The notes beneath the pieces are model-generated. The model saw only the letters and a list, made by a program, of their open reading frames with translations, did no database searches and was not told the origin of the DNA. A program made the translations under genes and the position numbers. This document shows positions 1-8,109 of a stretch of 13,981 bases of DNA, in pieces. Positions within the stretch are counted from its first letter, which is position 1; each line of letters opens with the position of its first letter. The stretch covers positions 1 through 13,981 of the forward strand of contig CAMPGT010000086.1 in the NCBI GenBank assembly GCA_946885665.1, written 5' to 3'. The DNA is from an uncultured Chitinophagaceae bacterium (GTDB taxonomy: Bacteria; Bacteroidota; Bacteroidia; Chitinophagales; Chitinophagaceae).

Positions 1-836
1 ATCCACTGGTAAATATTGTAGCCGTCCACTTTTGTTGTTGGATTAAAGCCCCTTCCCCATGTTGAGTTATGACTCACATCGGTCCAGATGGTAAGCTTTG
101 TTTTGGAAGCGTACGAGGGGTTCCTCGCATCTATCCAGCTAAAGAAATCGCGACCCCACTGCGCAGGCACAACGGCGTCCTTGGTTGAGTAGATACCCCA
201 GATAGGCAGGTTCTTCTTGGCGATATTCGCAGCAAGGGTGGTAGTAGGTTTCGTACCGCCGCAGATAGGCACAATGGCCGCTGCATTCTGGCCGTACACT
301 GCTGCATAATCCCATGTGGATCCGCCTCCCATGCTCAGGCCGGTTACATAGATGCGCGTAGCATCAATCCTCCAGCGCCTTTTCGCATAATCGATAACCG
401 ATTGCATTTGAGCAGCCGAGGGCCTCACCTTAAACTGCGGAGCAATAACGATAAACGAATAATTTACGCCGCCAATATTGAAATTAGCCGGAAACGATTT
501 GTTATACATGTGATGTGGCAACCCGCAGCAATTCATTCTCGAAAGCTTGGTTCCCAGCTCACCAATACCGTGAATAAAAAGAATTAAAGGATATTTTTTC
601 GTCGTCTGGTTGTACTTTGCAGGCACTCCCTGCCAAAAGCCAGCAACATTTGAGTTGACGTTCGCCACCACACTTGTCCACACGGGAGGCGCGGTTTCAA
701 TAACATCGCCAGTTGCATCACTTGAAACAGATGCACTTATCGACTCTTCAGGAGCAACTGTAAGATCTTTTTGACAGGAAGACAAAAGGAGAAGCATGCC
801 GGCAGATGCAGCAAACAACAGGTTTTTGACGGTCAT
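1..836 (-). CDS. Secreted lipoprotein alpha/beta-hydrolase (esterase / PHB-depolymerase-like), 3' end off window
   Basis: Reading the minus strand from an ATG at 836 gives 278 open codons up to the window edge, so the gene is partial at its C-terminus. Residues 1-21 form a lipoprotein signal peptide with a lipobox LLSSC (Cys21), followed by a Ser/Thr/Glu-rich linker (about 27-50) typical of surface or periplasmic lipoproteins. The hydrolase core follows: the oxyanion-type HGIGE at 89-93, the nucleophile elbow GLSMGG with Ser168, a likely acid Asp220 (in STKDAVVP) and a likely His256 (in DVSHNSTWG). All three triad members are therefore visible, which argues for an active serine hydrolase. The arrangement resembles secreted esterases/depolymerases (feruloyl-esterase or PHB-depolymerase-like, 'dienelactone hydrolase' clan); the actual ester substrate is unknown. 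A C-terminal binding or adhesion domain could lie outside the window. It is divergent from the PLP enzyme at 976. Confidence 0.88.
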   Translation of the reverse strand, partial: MTVKNLLFAASAGMLLLLSSCQKDLTVAPEESISASVSSDATGDVIETAPPVWTSVVANVNSNVAGFWQGVPAKYNQTTKKYPLILFIHGIGELGTKLSRMNCCGLPHHMYNKSFPANFNIGGVNYSFIVIAPQFKVRPSAAQMQSVIDYAKRRWRIDATRIYVTGLSMGGGSTWDYAAVYGQNAAAIVPICGGTKPTTTLAANIAKKNLPIWGIYSTKDAVVPAQWGRDFFSWIDARNPSYASKTKLTIWTDVSHNSTWGRGFNPTTKVDGYNIYQW

Positions 837-975
837 AAATCAGAGCGGATTTAGGTAAAGGATAAAATCAACTTTGGCCGAGTAACTAAAATGATGCCAA
901 AAAACCTGTTGAAATATGTAATCAATCTGGGGAAGGCGTAAATGTGGAAAACAAACGATAAAAAACAAACCTAAT
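837..975. promoter_or_regulatory. Divergent intergenic region between esterase and PLP enzyme
   Basis: These 139 bp separate two divergent start codons, so promoters for both genes are expected here. The stretch is AT-rich. I searched for the Bacteroidota consensus (TTTG, about 19 bp, TAnnTTTG): a near match TAAATGTG lies at 939-946 on the plus strand, but the nearest TTG (909-911) is about 27 bp away, so no promoter is assigned. No clear Shine-Dalgarno precedes either start. Confidence 0.35.
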
Positions 976-2121
976 ATGATAAACAGCCAGGAATCACTTT
1001 GCGTTCATCCACTTAATGATCAACGAAATGCGCGCCGGTCGGCCACTTCAGCCATTTTTCCGGCGGTTGCTTACACATATCTTGAGGAAAGTGAACTTCA
1101 ATACCCCGGTTTCTTTTCTACCTACAACCAAAAACGGCTGGGCGAAATTATCGCCAGGCTCGAAGGGGCCAAATACGGCATCGCCTTTAGTTCAGGCATG
1201 GCGGCGATCACCACCGCCATCTTATCTTTCGTAAAAGCCGGCGACCACATTCTCTTTTCCCGCGAACTTTATGGCGGTACCCTCAAATTTGCCACGGACG
1301 ACCTGCCCTTGCGGGAGATTTCCTGCAGCTACGCGGCGCCGGACATTGAGGATTTCAGGAGGCTCGCGAATGACCGCACCCGCATCATTTACATCGAAAG
1401 TCCCTCCAATCCCCTGTTGAATGTTATATCGCTCGCCGAAATTGTGAAGCTGGCCAGAGACCGGAACATCATCACCATCATCGACAACACCTTTGCATCG
1501 CCTATAAATCAGCGTCCGGTCGAGGCAGGGTTCGACTTCAGCATCGAAAGCGGTACAAAATACCTGGGCGGTCATAACGATCTTCCTTTCGGCACCTTTA
1601 CCTGCAGCAGCGAGGAACACTACAAGGCGGTGCTGGCCACCGCCAAACTGTACGGCGGCTCACTTACACCAAATGAATGTTACCTGGCCGAAAGGAGTCT
1701 TAAAACGCTGGCTCTTCGTGTAAAAAGACAGAACGAAAATGCACAGCAATTAGCGGAATACCTCGAAAAACATCCGCGTATCGGCAGGGTATATTACCCC
1801 GGGCTGCCCAGCCACCCGCAACACAAAGTGGCCGCCACGCAGATGAATGGCTTTGGCGGCATGATTTCGTTCGAGCCCGATACGGATGAAAAAGGAATGA
1901 AAAAATTCCAGCAGCAATTGCGGATCATCACACCTGCCCTGAGCCTGGGAGGCGTGGAAAGCCTCATTTGTTCACCCATGCTTACTTCGCACCGTTACCT
2001 TTCAAAGGAGGAGAGAGTTGGGCTGGGCATCAACGACAATCTTCTCCGCCTTTCTGTTGGAATTGAAGAGGTGAACGACCTTATGGCCGACATAGAGCAA
2101 TCGCTGGCATCGTTATCCTGA
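976..2121 (+). CDS. Transsulfuration-family PLP-dependent enzyme (Cys/Met metabolism; cystathionine gamma-synthase/lyase-like)
   Basis: This 381-residue protein has the usual family length and the fold-type I landmarks: FSSGMAAI (71-78), the Tyr99 of LYGG that stacks on the cofactor, Asp170 (IIDNTFASP) pairing with the pyridine nitrogen, Lys195 in SGTKYLGGHND as Schiff-base lysine, SLGGVESL (323-330), and Arg358 in LRLSVGIE for the substrate carboxylate. It has Gly where methionine gamma-lyases carry their characteristic Cys after Tyr (YGGT, not YGCT), so gamma-synthase, gamma-lyase or beta-lyase activity is more likely than methionine gamma-lyase. Oddity: the family motif YxRxxNPT, which contacts the cofactor phosphate of the neighbouring subunit, is replaced here by FFSTYNQK (46-53), with Ser48 where Arg is expected. 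Other met/cys genes are absent nearby. The exact reaction is unresolved; family assignment is firm. Confidence 0.9.
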   Translation: MINSQESLCVHPLNDQRNARRSATSAIFPAVAYTYLEESELQYPGFFSTYNQKRLGEIIARLEGAKYGIAFSSGMAAITTAILSFVKAGDHILFSRELYGGTLKFATDDLPLREISCSYAAPDIEDFRRLANDRTRIIYIESPSNPLLNVISLAEIVKLARDRNIITIIDNTFASPINQRPVEAGFDFSIESGTKYLGGHNDLPFGTFTCSSEEHYKAVLATAKLYGGSLTPNECYLAERSLKTLALRVKRQNENAQQLAEYLEKHPRIGRVYYPGLPSHPQHKVAATQMNGFGGMISFEPDTDEKGMKKFQQQLRIITPALSLGGVESLICSPMLTSHRYLSKEERVGLGINDNLLRLSVGIEEVNDLMADIEQSLASLS

Positions 2122-2124
2122 GGC

Positions 2125-2146
2125 GCGCTCGTTCAATGACGAGTGT
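2125..2146. terminator. Possible shared hairpin between convergent genes
   Basis: The 29 bp between the two convergent stop codons contain CTCGT (2128-2132) and ACGAG (2139-2143) around a 6-nt loop. With G-U pairs the stem can extend to about 8 bp (2125-2132 with 2139-2146). There is no good T-run on either side, so it may be a weak bidirectional terminator or chance. Confidence 0.35.
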
Positions 2147-2150
2147 CCCG

Positions 2151-5100
2151 TCAGGTTGTTCGGTTCTGCCTGTCGACGAACGATAAAAGCGACCGTACGG
2201 GAACAATCACCCATTCGGGCCTGTTGTTCAACTCGTAATTAAGGCTGTAGATGCCTTTTTCCAGCAAGTAATTTTCCAGCACAATGCGCAGGTCGCTCCT
2301 GTTCCTGGGAACAATACCGGTGTCTGCCACCGTTTTCAGGTAGGCATCCATGAAAAAGCCGCATACGTAGTGTATCCACGCGTTCACGAAAGGCATCATT
2401 TTAATTTCTTCTTCCGGGTCGTCTATTTTGTTGATGATGAGCCCTTCGTATGCCACGTAATAAATAGACTTGATCATTCCGGCAATGTCAACCAGCGCCG
2501 AGCGTTTCAGCCTTCGTTCGCTGTAGCTCCTGGTGGGGTCGCCGTGAAAGTCGAGGATGGCCACATCTTTACCCGTGAAGAGCACCTGCTTAAGATCATA
2601 GTTGCCATGAATGCGGATTTTCAGCGTATCCAGTTTTCGCGAGTAGATCTTCTTCAGACTCTTTAAAAAGACGTCTTTGTTCTCGAGCAGTTTTTCTGCA
2701 TCGCCTTTCCATTCGGGCCTGATCTTTTCGAGCTGATTCTTTTTGTTGGTGAACGTTGCGCGTACCAACGACTGCAGGCCGGCAAAAAGCGAACGCTGGT
2801 AGTGCAATGAAAATGGTTCGGGCGCAAAGTCTTTGTCGTCATAAACAGACGCCAGCGCCTTGTGCAGTTCGCCGGTTCTTGCACCCAGCAGCCGGGCGCC
2901 CTCCGCCACGGTGGCGCCGATAAACTCCTTCAGGTCTTCCGGTAAACTGTCGAACGATGCCGGTTCGGTCAGGGTTCCTTTTAATTCAAGGTCGGGATGC
3001 GACTCGCGTGCTGCAATACGTTCACTGTAATTGCGCAGCCTTTCCAGCATGTACGTACGTCCGTTACCGTGGTATTCCATTTGTTCCTGCATCATGCCCA
3101 GTACGATGGTATCCCTGCCCGCGCGGTATTCTATTAATCCTTTGTACGAAGGTACCTGTGGCAGATTTACTCTTTCGGTGAGAAACCTGGTGATCTCCAC
3201 GTCGGGGTTCAGCGTTTTGTCAACATGACGGTACATTTTCAGGAAGAGGTAGGAGTTGTATCCTATTGATGTATTCGTATCATCCACCGGCAGTATTTTG
3301 GACCTGATCTCTTTATGATTGCGGAAATATTTTTCCACGTCGTCATCGGTAATGAAGCGTATTTCCGAATTGTGTCCGCGAATTATTTTTCCGCGCGCCA
3401 TATTCGCGAGTATGCCCTGTTGGTATTCGCGCGTGTACAGCGCATCGCAGAGTACGCCTTTTTTTCCGCCGGCAACAACTTTGCAGATGATGGCCTGCGG
3501 CGTGTTTTCGGTGAGCAGCGACGCATGGTTATTGGTAAGAAATTTTACCGGTATCTGGTAAGTATCGGAAACGCTCCTGTCGAAAAGAACATTAACAAAG
3601 AGAATGAAGAAATTGGATTTTGAGATTTGCACCGGGGCGCAGCGTGTGATGGATACATTCCGAACCACACGCCCCTGCGTATTGAACCAATTGGTGGTGA
3701 TCAGATAATCAGGCAGCACGCGCGTTGCCAGCTCGTCGAGGTATTGCTGGTCCTCCAGGTTGTCCCACTCGGGCAGCACCAGTTCATGCACGTAGTACTC
3801 ATGAACCGCCTGGCTCGAGGGTTTCAGAATGAACCAGTAATGGCCGTAGGGACTCAGCGTTAAGGGATAGCTCTGGTTTTCCCTGATGGCCGGAAAATCG
3901 TTTTTACTGAATAGTTCTGTGGGAATATAATTCTTGAATGATTGCAGATCCAGTTGGGCGGGCTGCGCATAACGCGAGAGGTTGGCCACAACAAGCAGCG
4001 TTTCGTCCTGGTAAGTACGTGTAAAGGCGAGTACTTTCGGGTTTTCGACATTGATGAATTTCATGTCGCCGCGGCTGAACGCTTTGTAATTTTTGCGCAT
4101 CCTGATCATCTGCGTCATGAACCAGTAGAGCGATGAAGGATTCTTTTTCTGGTTCGCAACATTCACCGATTCATAATAATATTCCGGGTCGAGAATAAGC
4201 GGGAGATATAGCTGCTGGGGATTTGCCGTTGAGAAGCCGGCGTTCCTGTCGCCGTTCCACTGCATGGGTGTGCGCACACCATCGCGGTCGCCAAGGTAAT
4301 AGTTGTCGCCCATGCCGATCTCATCTCCGTAATAAATCACCGGCGTACCGCTTAGTGAAAACAGCAGCACATTCATCAATTCAATCTTGTTCCTGTTGTT
4401 TTCCATCAGTGGTGCGAGGCGGTGCCTGATGCCCAGGTTGATCCGCGCCTTGGGATCCTTCACGTACACTTTGTACATGTAGTCGCGCTCTTCGTCGGTA
4501 ACCATCTCCAGCGTCAGCTCATCGTGGTTCCTGAGAAAGATCGCCCACTGGCAATTTTCGGGGATTTCCGGTGTCTGGTCGAAGATGTCGGTAATGGGAT
4601 ACCTGTCTTCCATCTGGAGGGCCATGAACATGCGGGGCATTACGGGGAAGTGGTAGTTCATGTGGCATTCATCGCCATCCCCGAAATACGATGCGGAATC
4701 TTCGGGCCACATATTTGCTTCCGCGAGGAAAACCGTACCCGGGAAATTCGTGTCCACATGCTTCCTCATTTTTTTCAGGTACTCGTGGGTTTCCGGAAGA
4801 TTTTCGCCATTCGTATTTTCTCTTTCAAAAAGATAGGGCACGGCATCCAGCCTGAAACCATCTACGCCCATGCTGCACCAGTAGTCGAGGATTTTAAAAA
4901 CCTCCTTCTGTACAACCGGGTTGTCGTAGTTCAGGTCGGGTTGGTGATAAAAGAACCGGTGCCAGTAATACTGCTGCGCAACACTGTCCCACGTCCAGTT
5001 GGAAGTTTCAAAGTCCTGGAAGATGATCCTGACGTCTTTATATTTCGCAGGATCGTCGGTCCAAACATAGTAATCCCTTTCCACCGACCCTTTTGGTGCT

Positions 5101-5474
5101 TTACGTGCGCGCTGAAACCACGGATGCTGGTCGGAAGTGTGGTTGATAACGAGCTCGGTGATGACTTTGAGGTTTCTTTTATGTGCCTCTTTCAACAGTT
5201 TCCTGAATATTTTTATGTCGCCGTAAGAGGGGTTGATGTTGTAATAATCGGCGATGTCGTAGCCATCGTCGCGCAGCGGCGAGGGATAGAAGGGCAGCAC
5301 CCAAACTGCCGTAACACCAAGGTCCTTGAGGTAATCGAGTTTGTCGAGGAGGCCATGAAAGTCGCCAATGCCGTCTCCATCCCCGTCTTTAAATGCCTTG
5401 ATGTGCAACTCATAAATGATCGCATCCTTGAACCAATGCAGCTTTTCGTCGAACTGGCTTTTCTCTCCGCTCAT
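2151..5474 (-). CDS. treS: Trehalose synthase (maltose alpha-D-glucosyltransferase) fused to maltokinase-like domain
   Basis: This 1107-residue cytosolic protein has no signal peptide. Residues about 12-550 are a GH13 domain that interconverts maltose and trehalose: the N-terminal DGDGDGIGDFHGL, region I ELVINHTSDQHPWF (107-120), nucleophile Asp210 in GFRLDAVPYL, acid/base Glu252 in FLAEANMWPED, and Asp318 in RNHDE, all intact. Residues about 560-1107 match the maltokinase half of known TreS-Mak fusions: a cap-like region with VLPDYLITTNWF (586-597), a nucleotide-site lysine candidate Lys746 (YLFLKMYRH), ITRFLTERVNLPQVP (761-775), and the kinase core IHGNYDLKQVLFTGKD...ILDFHGDP (955-980). In active maltokinases I would expect HGDxHxxQ and DFEGE/DP; here the presumed catalytic Asp is Asn958 and the Glu after DF is His977, while Gln963 and Asp975 remain. 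Phosphorylation of maltose to feed GlgE is therefore doubtful. No glgE or glgB lies in the window. Confidence 0.95.
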   Translation of the reverse strand: MSGEKSQFDEKLHWFKDAIIYELHIKAFKDGDGDGIGDFHGLLDKLDYLKDLGVTAVWVLPFYPSPLRDDGYDIADYYNINPSYGDIKIFRKLLKEAHKRNLKVITELVINHTSDQHPWFQRARKAPKGSVERDYYVWTDDPAKYKDVRIIFQDFETSNWTWDSVAQQYYWHRFFYHQPDLNYDNPVVQKEVFKILDYWCSMGVDGFRLDAVPYLFERENTNGENLPETHEYLKKMRKHVDTNFPGTVFLAEANMWPEDSASYFGDGDECHMNYHFPVMPRMFMALQMEDRYPITDIFDQTPEIPENCQWAIFLRNHDELTLEMVTDEERDYMYKVYVKDPKARINLGIRHRLAPLMENNRNKIELMNVLLFSLSGTPVIYYGDEIGMGDNYYLGDRDGVRTPMQWNGDRNAGFSTANPQQLYLPLILDPEYYYESVNVANQKKNPSSLYWFMTQMIRMRKNYKAFSRGDMKFINVENPKVLAFTRTYQDETLLVVANLSRYAQPAQLDLQSFKNYIPTELFSKNDFPAIRENQSYPLTLSPYGHYWFILKPSSQAVHEYYVHELVLPEWDNLEDQQYLDELATRVLPDYLITTNWFNTQGRVVRNVSITRCAPVQISKSNFFILFVNVLFDRSVSDTYQIPVKFLTNNHASLLTENTPQAIICKVVAGGKKGVLCDALYTREYQQGILANMARGKIIRGHNSEIRFITDDDVEKYFRNHKEIRSKILPVDDTNTSIGYNSYLFLKMYRHVDKTLNPDVEITRFLTERVNLPQVPSYKGLIEYRAGRDTIVLGMMQEQMEYHGNGRTYMLERLRNYSERIAARESHPDLELKGTLTEPASFDSLPEDLKEFIGATVAEGARLLGARTGELHKALASVYDDKDFAPEPFSLHYQRSLFAGLQSLVRATFTNKKNQLEKIRPEWKGDAEKLLENKDVFLKSLKKIYSRKLDTLKIRIHGNYDLKQVLFTGKDVAILDFHGDPTRSYSERRLKRSALVDIAGMIKSIYYVAYEGLIINKIDDPEEEIKMMPFVNAWIHYVCGFFMDAYLKTVADTGIVPRNRSDLRIVLENYLLEKGIYSLNYELNNRPEWVIVPVRSLLSFVDRQNRTT

Positions 5475-5587
5475 ATTTGATCTTCGGTTTTAAATGTCCT
5501 TGCATAATGCGTACCGCTTTGTAACTTCCCATACTTATCCCATTCAGCACTGAAAATTTACGCCGATAAACAATCAAAAACGCTTTT
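5475..5587. promoter_or_regulatory. Divergent intergenic region between treS and oxidoreductase
   Basis: This 113-bp AT-rich spacer lies between the divergent starts of treS and the Gfo/Idh/MocA gene and must carry or abut promoters for at least one of them. I find a TTTG at 5518-5521 but no properly spaced TAnnTTTG. No operator-like palindrome stands out. Confidence 0.3.
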
Positions 5588-6853
5588 ATGGAAAGAAGAA
5601 CGTTCATTAAAAATACAGGGATCGTTTCTGCCGGTTCGTTAGTTGTCCCTCACATCGTATTTGGAAGAAGTGCAGCATCGGCTGTGCAGCTCGGCATCAT
5701 TGGGTGCGGCAACAGGGGAACCGCGGTCATCACTTCAATGATGAAGCATAATAACTGCCGCATCGTTGCCATGGCCGATTTGTTCGAAGATAAACTGAAA
5801 ATGCGCGCCCCCACTTATAACCAGTTGAACAAAGAAAAGGGTTTCGACGACGTCAAAACAGGCAACATGTACCGTGGGCCGAAGTCGTTTGAGCAACTGC
5901 TGAGAAACAAGGAAGTGGACGCCGTGCTGATCTCTTCGCCGGCCTACACGCATCCTGATTTCCTGGAGGCGGCCATTGCTTCGGGTAAGCATGTGTATTG
6001 CGAGAAACCAGCCGCCGTTGATGTAGACGGTTGCCGCCGGATGCAGCGTGCCGGCGGGTCGGTAAATGCAAAGCAGAGCGTGGTCATCGGTTTTCAAATC
6101 AGGTACGCCTCTCCTTATGTTGAAATGATCAAACGCATTCACAATGGCGCCATCGGCGACGTCATCAATGCCCAACTCTATTACCTGTCGTCGGCCAACG
6201 AGGTGAAGGGTAAAGAAGGGATGTCGAAAGATGAGTTCATGATCCGGGATCATTTTCATTATCGGTCCATGTCGGGCGGCATCCTGCTCGACCAGGGCAT
6301 TCACATGCTCGATGTGTGCAACTGGGGCCTGCAAAAATTGCCCGTGAAAGCCATTGGTGGCGGCGGATTAAAGCTGTCGGAACACCAGGGCGATGCATGG
6401 AACCACTACCAGGTGATCTATGAATATCCCGACGGCATGCAGGTGACCTGCCAATCTACGCAGTTCGGCGATGTTTTTGGTGACGTGTGCGCGCGGTTCC
6501 TGGGCACTAAGGGTATAGCCGAGGCGCATTACAGCGGCGGCGTCTTCATTAAGGGTGAAAACAAGTGGGATTCGGGCATCATCAGGGACGGCGATTCTGT
6601 TACGCCGGAGCAGCGTGCATCGGGTGCGTTCCTCTCTTCGCTTGAAGACGCGGACCCAAACAAGGGCAAATCGTTCATCAATAGTATCGAAACCGCTAAG
6701 TTCCTGAACCAGTGCGAACAGGGTGCCACTTCCACGATGACGGCAATACTGGGAAGGCAGGCCGCAGAAAAAAAGAAAGGGGTTAGCTGGCAGGAGATGA
6801 TTGAAGGCAACGAAAAGATCCCTTCGGGTGTGGATGTGATGAAGTTTGCCTGA
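5588..6853 (+). CDS. Gfo/Idh/MocA-family oxidoreductase with twin-arginine-type leader
   Basis: The 421-residue product opens with MERRTFIKNTG followed by a small hydrophobic stretch to about residue 26, a Tat-type signal that would export a folded, NAD(P)-loaded enzyme. The Rossmann domain starts at residue 33 with GIIGCGNRG (36-44), followed by ISSPAYTHPDF (115-125) and the family's CEKPAA (138-143) with Lys140. The C-terminal domain carries GGILLDQGIHMLD (230-242), giving the usual Asp235/His239 catalytic pair. All key residues are present, so a functional sugar or cyclitol dehydrogenase or a related hydrolytic/redox activity is likely; substrate cannot be told. Exported members of this family are common in Bacteroidota, some acting as glycosidases or epimerases with tightly bound cofactor. 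It is followed after 89 bp by the S41 peptidase, with no sign of functional coupling. Confidence 0.9.
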   Translation: MERRTFIKNTGIVSAGSLVVPHIVFGRSAASAVQLGIIGCGNRGTAVITSMMKHNNCRIVAMADLFEDKLKMRAPTYNQLNKEKGFDDVKTGNMYRGPKSFEQLLRNKEVDAVLISSPAYTHPDFLEAAIASGKHVYCEKPAAVDVDGCRRMQRAGGSVNAKQSVVIGFQIRYASPYVEMIKRIHNGAIGDVINAQLYYLSSANEVKGKEGMSKDEFMIRDHFHYRSMSGGILLDQGIHMLDVCNWGLQKLPVKAIGGGGLKLSEHQGDAWNHYQVIYEYPDGMQVTCQSTQFGDVFGDVCARFLGTKGIAEAHYSGGVFIKGENKWDSGIIRDGDSVTPEQRASGAFLSSLEDADPNKGKSFINSIETAKFLNQCEQGATSTMTAILGRQAAEKKKGVSWQEMIEGNEKIPSGVDVMKFA

Positions 6854-6942
6854 TTTGCAGGCGCAGAAACGCTGGCTACCGCTCATCACAAAACGCTTTC
6901 CTTGCTACGATGATATTCGTACATTAAAGAAAATTCATCGTT

Positions 6943-7911
6943 ATGCAAGTACCAAAATTCACCCGCGCTGCCATTTTATGCTTATGCATTTTTAGCAACA
7001 TTGCATTACCGGCTCAAACACTCGATAAGGAAGAAAAGGCGGCCGCCATCCGCGCCATCGCCGGGTGCATCGCCGCCAATTACGTATTTCCTGAAAAAGG
7101 CGGCCAGATAGCGTCGCACATACAAAGTGTTCATTTCAGGGGAGAATTCGATAAAGCCGCCACCTGGAAGGAATTCGATAAGATGGTAACGGAATCGTTG
7201 CAACGGTTTTCGGGCGACAGGCATCTATACGTAAAGAATAACCCCCATGAGGTGAGGAAGTTGAAGCTGGCGAGTGGCGGTGGCACGGAAACCATTGGCA
7301 ACGAAGACGAAAAAGATGCTGAAGGTAATTACGGCATCAGCGAATCGAAAGTGTTGACAAACAATATCGGTTACCTTAAATTAACCGGTATAGACATCAA
7401 CGACAGAAGTTTGCCACTGCTGTATGCGGCCATGCGCACTGTGGAGAATACCGATGCGCTGATCATTGATTTGCGGAATAACGGGGGCGGAGGATCAGTA
7501 AAGGGCGCGGTGATAGAGAGTTATTTTTTTGAAGAGAATACACCGCTACTGGATTTTACTGGCAGAAACGGGGTGATGAACACCGATTCGACGGTCAGCT
7601 GGCTGAAGGAAAAGAAATACTCCGGGCCGGTGTATGTGCTCATCAACCAGAAGACGGCTTCGGCTGCGGAAGCACTGGCTTTTGTGCTTCAGAAAAAGAA
7701 ACGCGCGAAAGTGGTGGGCGAACGTTCGGCCGGCGCCGCTTACAAAAACGATTGGTTTGTGGTGAATGATGAGAATTATGTTTCTGTGTCAACCGCTTCG
7801 CCCAACCTGCACGGCACAATGCGTACCTGGGAAGGGACAGGCATTGTACCGGATATTAAGGTGAAAAATGATGATGCGCTTGCGTTTATACTAAATAAAA
7901 TTGGCAGATAA
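6943..7911 (+). CDS. Exported S41-family (tail-specific/IRBP-type) peptidase
   Basis: The 322-residue protein begins with a Sec signal peptide (residues 1-24, hydrophobic core followed by LPAQ, probable cleavage near ALPA/Q). An N-terminal S41 helical domain spans about 28-105, with NYVFPEKG (46-53) and GDRHLYV (91-97). The catalytic domain contains IGYLKLTGI (142-150), ALIIDLRNNGGGG (172-184) and the nucleophile motif NQKTASAAEAL (235-245), with Ser240 the likely catalytic serine. It closes with GTGIVPDIKV (298-307), the usual end of this domain. There is no PDZ domain, as in the short IRBP-like members. The substrate is unknown; such proteins cut peptides or unfolded protein tails in the periplasm. 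Its neighbours suggest no pathway. Confidence 0.9.
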   Translation: MQVPKFTRAAILCLCIFSNIALPAQTLDKEEKAAAIRAIAGCIAANYVFPEKGGQIASHIQSVHFRGEFDKAATWKEFDKMVTESLQRFSGDRHLYVKNNPHEVRKLKLASGGGTETIGNEDEKDAEGNYGISESKVLTNNIGYLKLTGIDINDRSLPLLYAAMRTVENTDALIIDLRNNGGGGSVKGAVIESYFFEENTPLLDFTGRNGVMNTDSTVSWLKEKKYSGPVYVLINQKTASAAEALAFVLQKKKRAKVVGERSAGAAYKNDWFVVNDENYVSVSTASPNLHGTMRTWEGTGIVPDIKVKNDDALAFILNKIGR

Positions 7912-7947
7912 TAGTAAGATAAAAGCGCTCGATCGTTATATAGCGAA

Positions 7948-7978
7948 GGAGGTCCTGCAGAGAGTCCACAGGGCCTTT
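7948..7978 (+). terminator. Hairpin after the S41 peptidase gene
   Basis: About 36 bp past the stop, GGAGGTCCTG (7948-7957) can pair with CAGGGCCTTT (7969-7978) over 10 bp, three of them G-U, with an 11-nt loop. Downstream T content is modest, so this may be an imperfect terminator or an RNA-processing stem. Confidence 0.4.
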
Positions 7979-8080
7979 AATACGGTTTTAAGCACGAAAT
8001 TTCGGTAAAAATCTTACTTTACAGGTTGTTTACCGCATACTGGGCCCACACAAAAGAAATACGCGCAAGTTCATTATTTG

Positions 8081-8106
8081 CATTAATAATTAACATTAAT
8101 AATTAA
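8081..8106 (+). repeat. Perfect 13-bp tandem repeat directly before the RidA-family start
   Basis: CATTAATAATTAA occurs twice head to tail (8081-8093 and 8094-8106), ending 3 bp before the ATG at 8110. The unit contains no Shine-Dalgarno. It could affect translation initiation (an unstructured A/T-rich leader), be a tandem regulator site, or be a simple slippage duplication. Confidence 0.9.
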
Positions 8107-8109
8107 TCA

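Noticed and set aside
402..587. 61-codon plus-strand frame inside the left-edge region
   Set aside because: It is antisense to the lipoprotein hydrolase that spans 1-836 on the minus strand with a complete triad.
909..946. TTG ... TAAATGTG as a Bacteroidota promoter for the PLP gene
   Set aside because: The spacer is about 27 bp instead of about 19, and the -7 element has a mismatch.
4422..5480. 352-codon open frame on the plus strand, antisense to treS
   Set aside because: It lies wholly opposite the GH13 domain, whose motifs are unmistakable on the minus strand. Its translation has no recognisable domain, and long antisense frames are expected opposite GC-rich coding sequence.
7995..8004. 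10-bp palindrome CGAAATTTCG upstream of the RidA-family gene as an operator
   Set aside because: It is a single short palindrome with no second copy in the window and no regulator gene nearby; chance occurrence is plausible.
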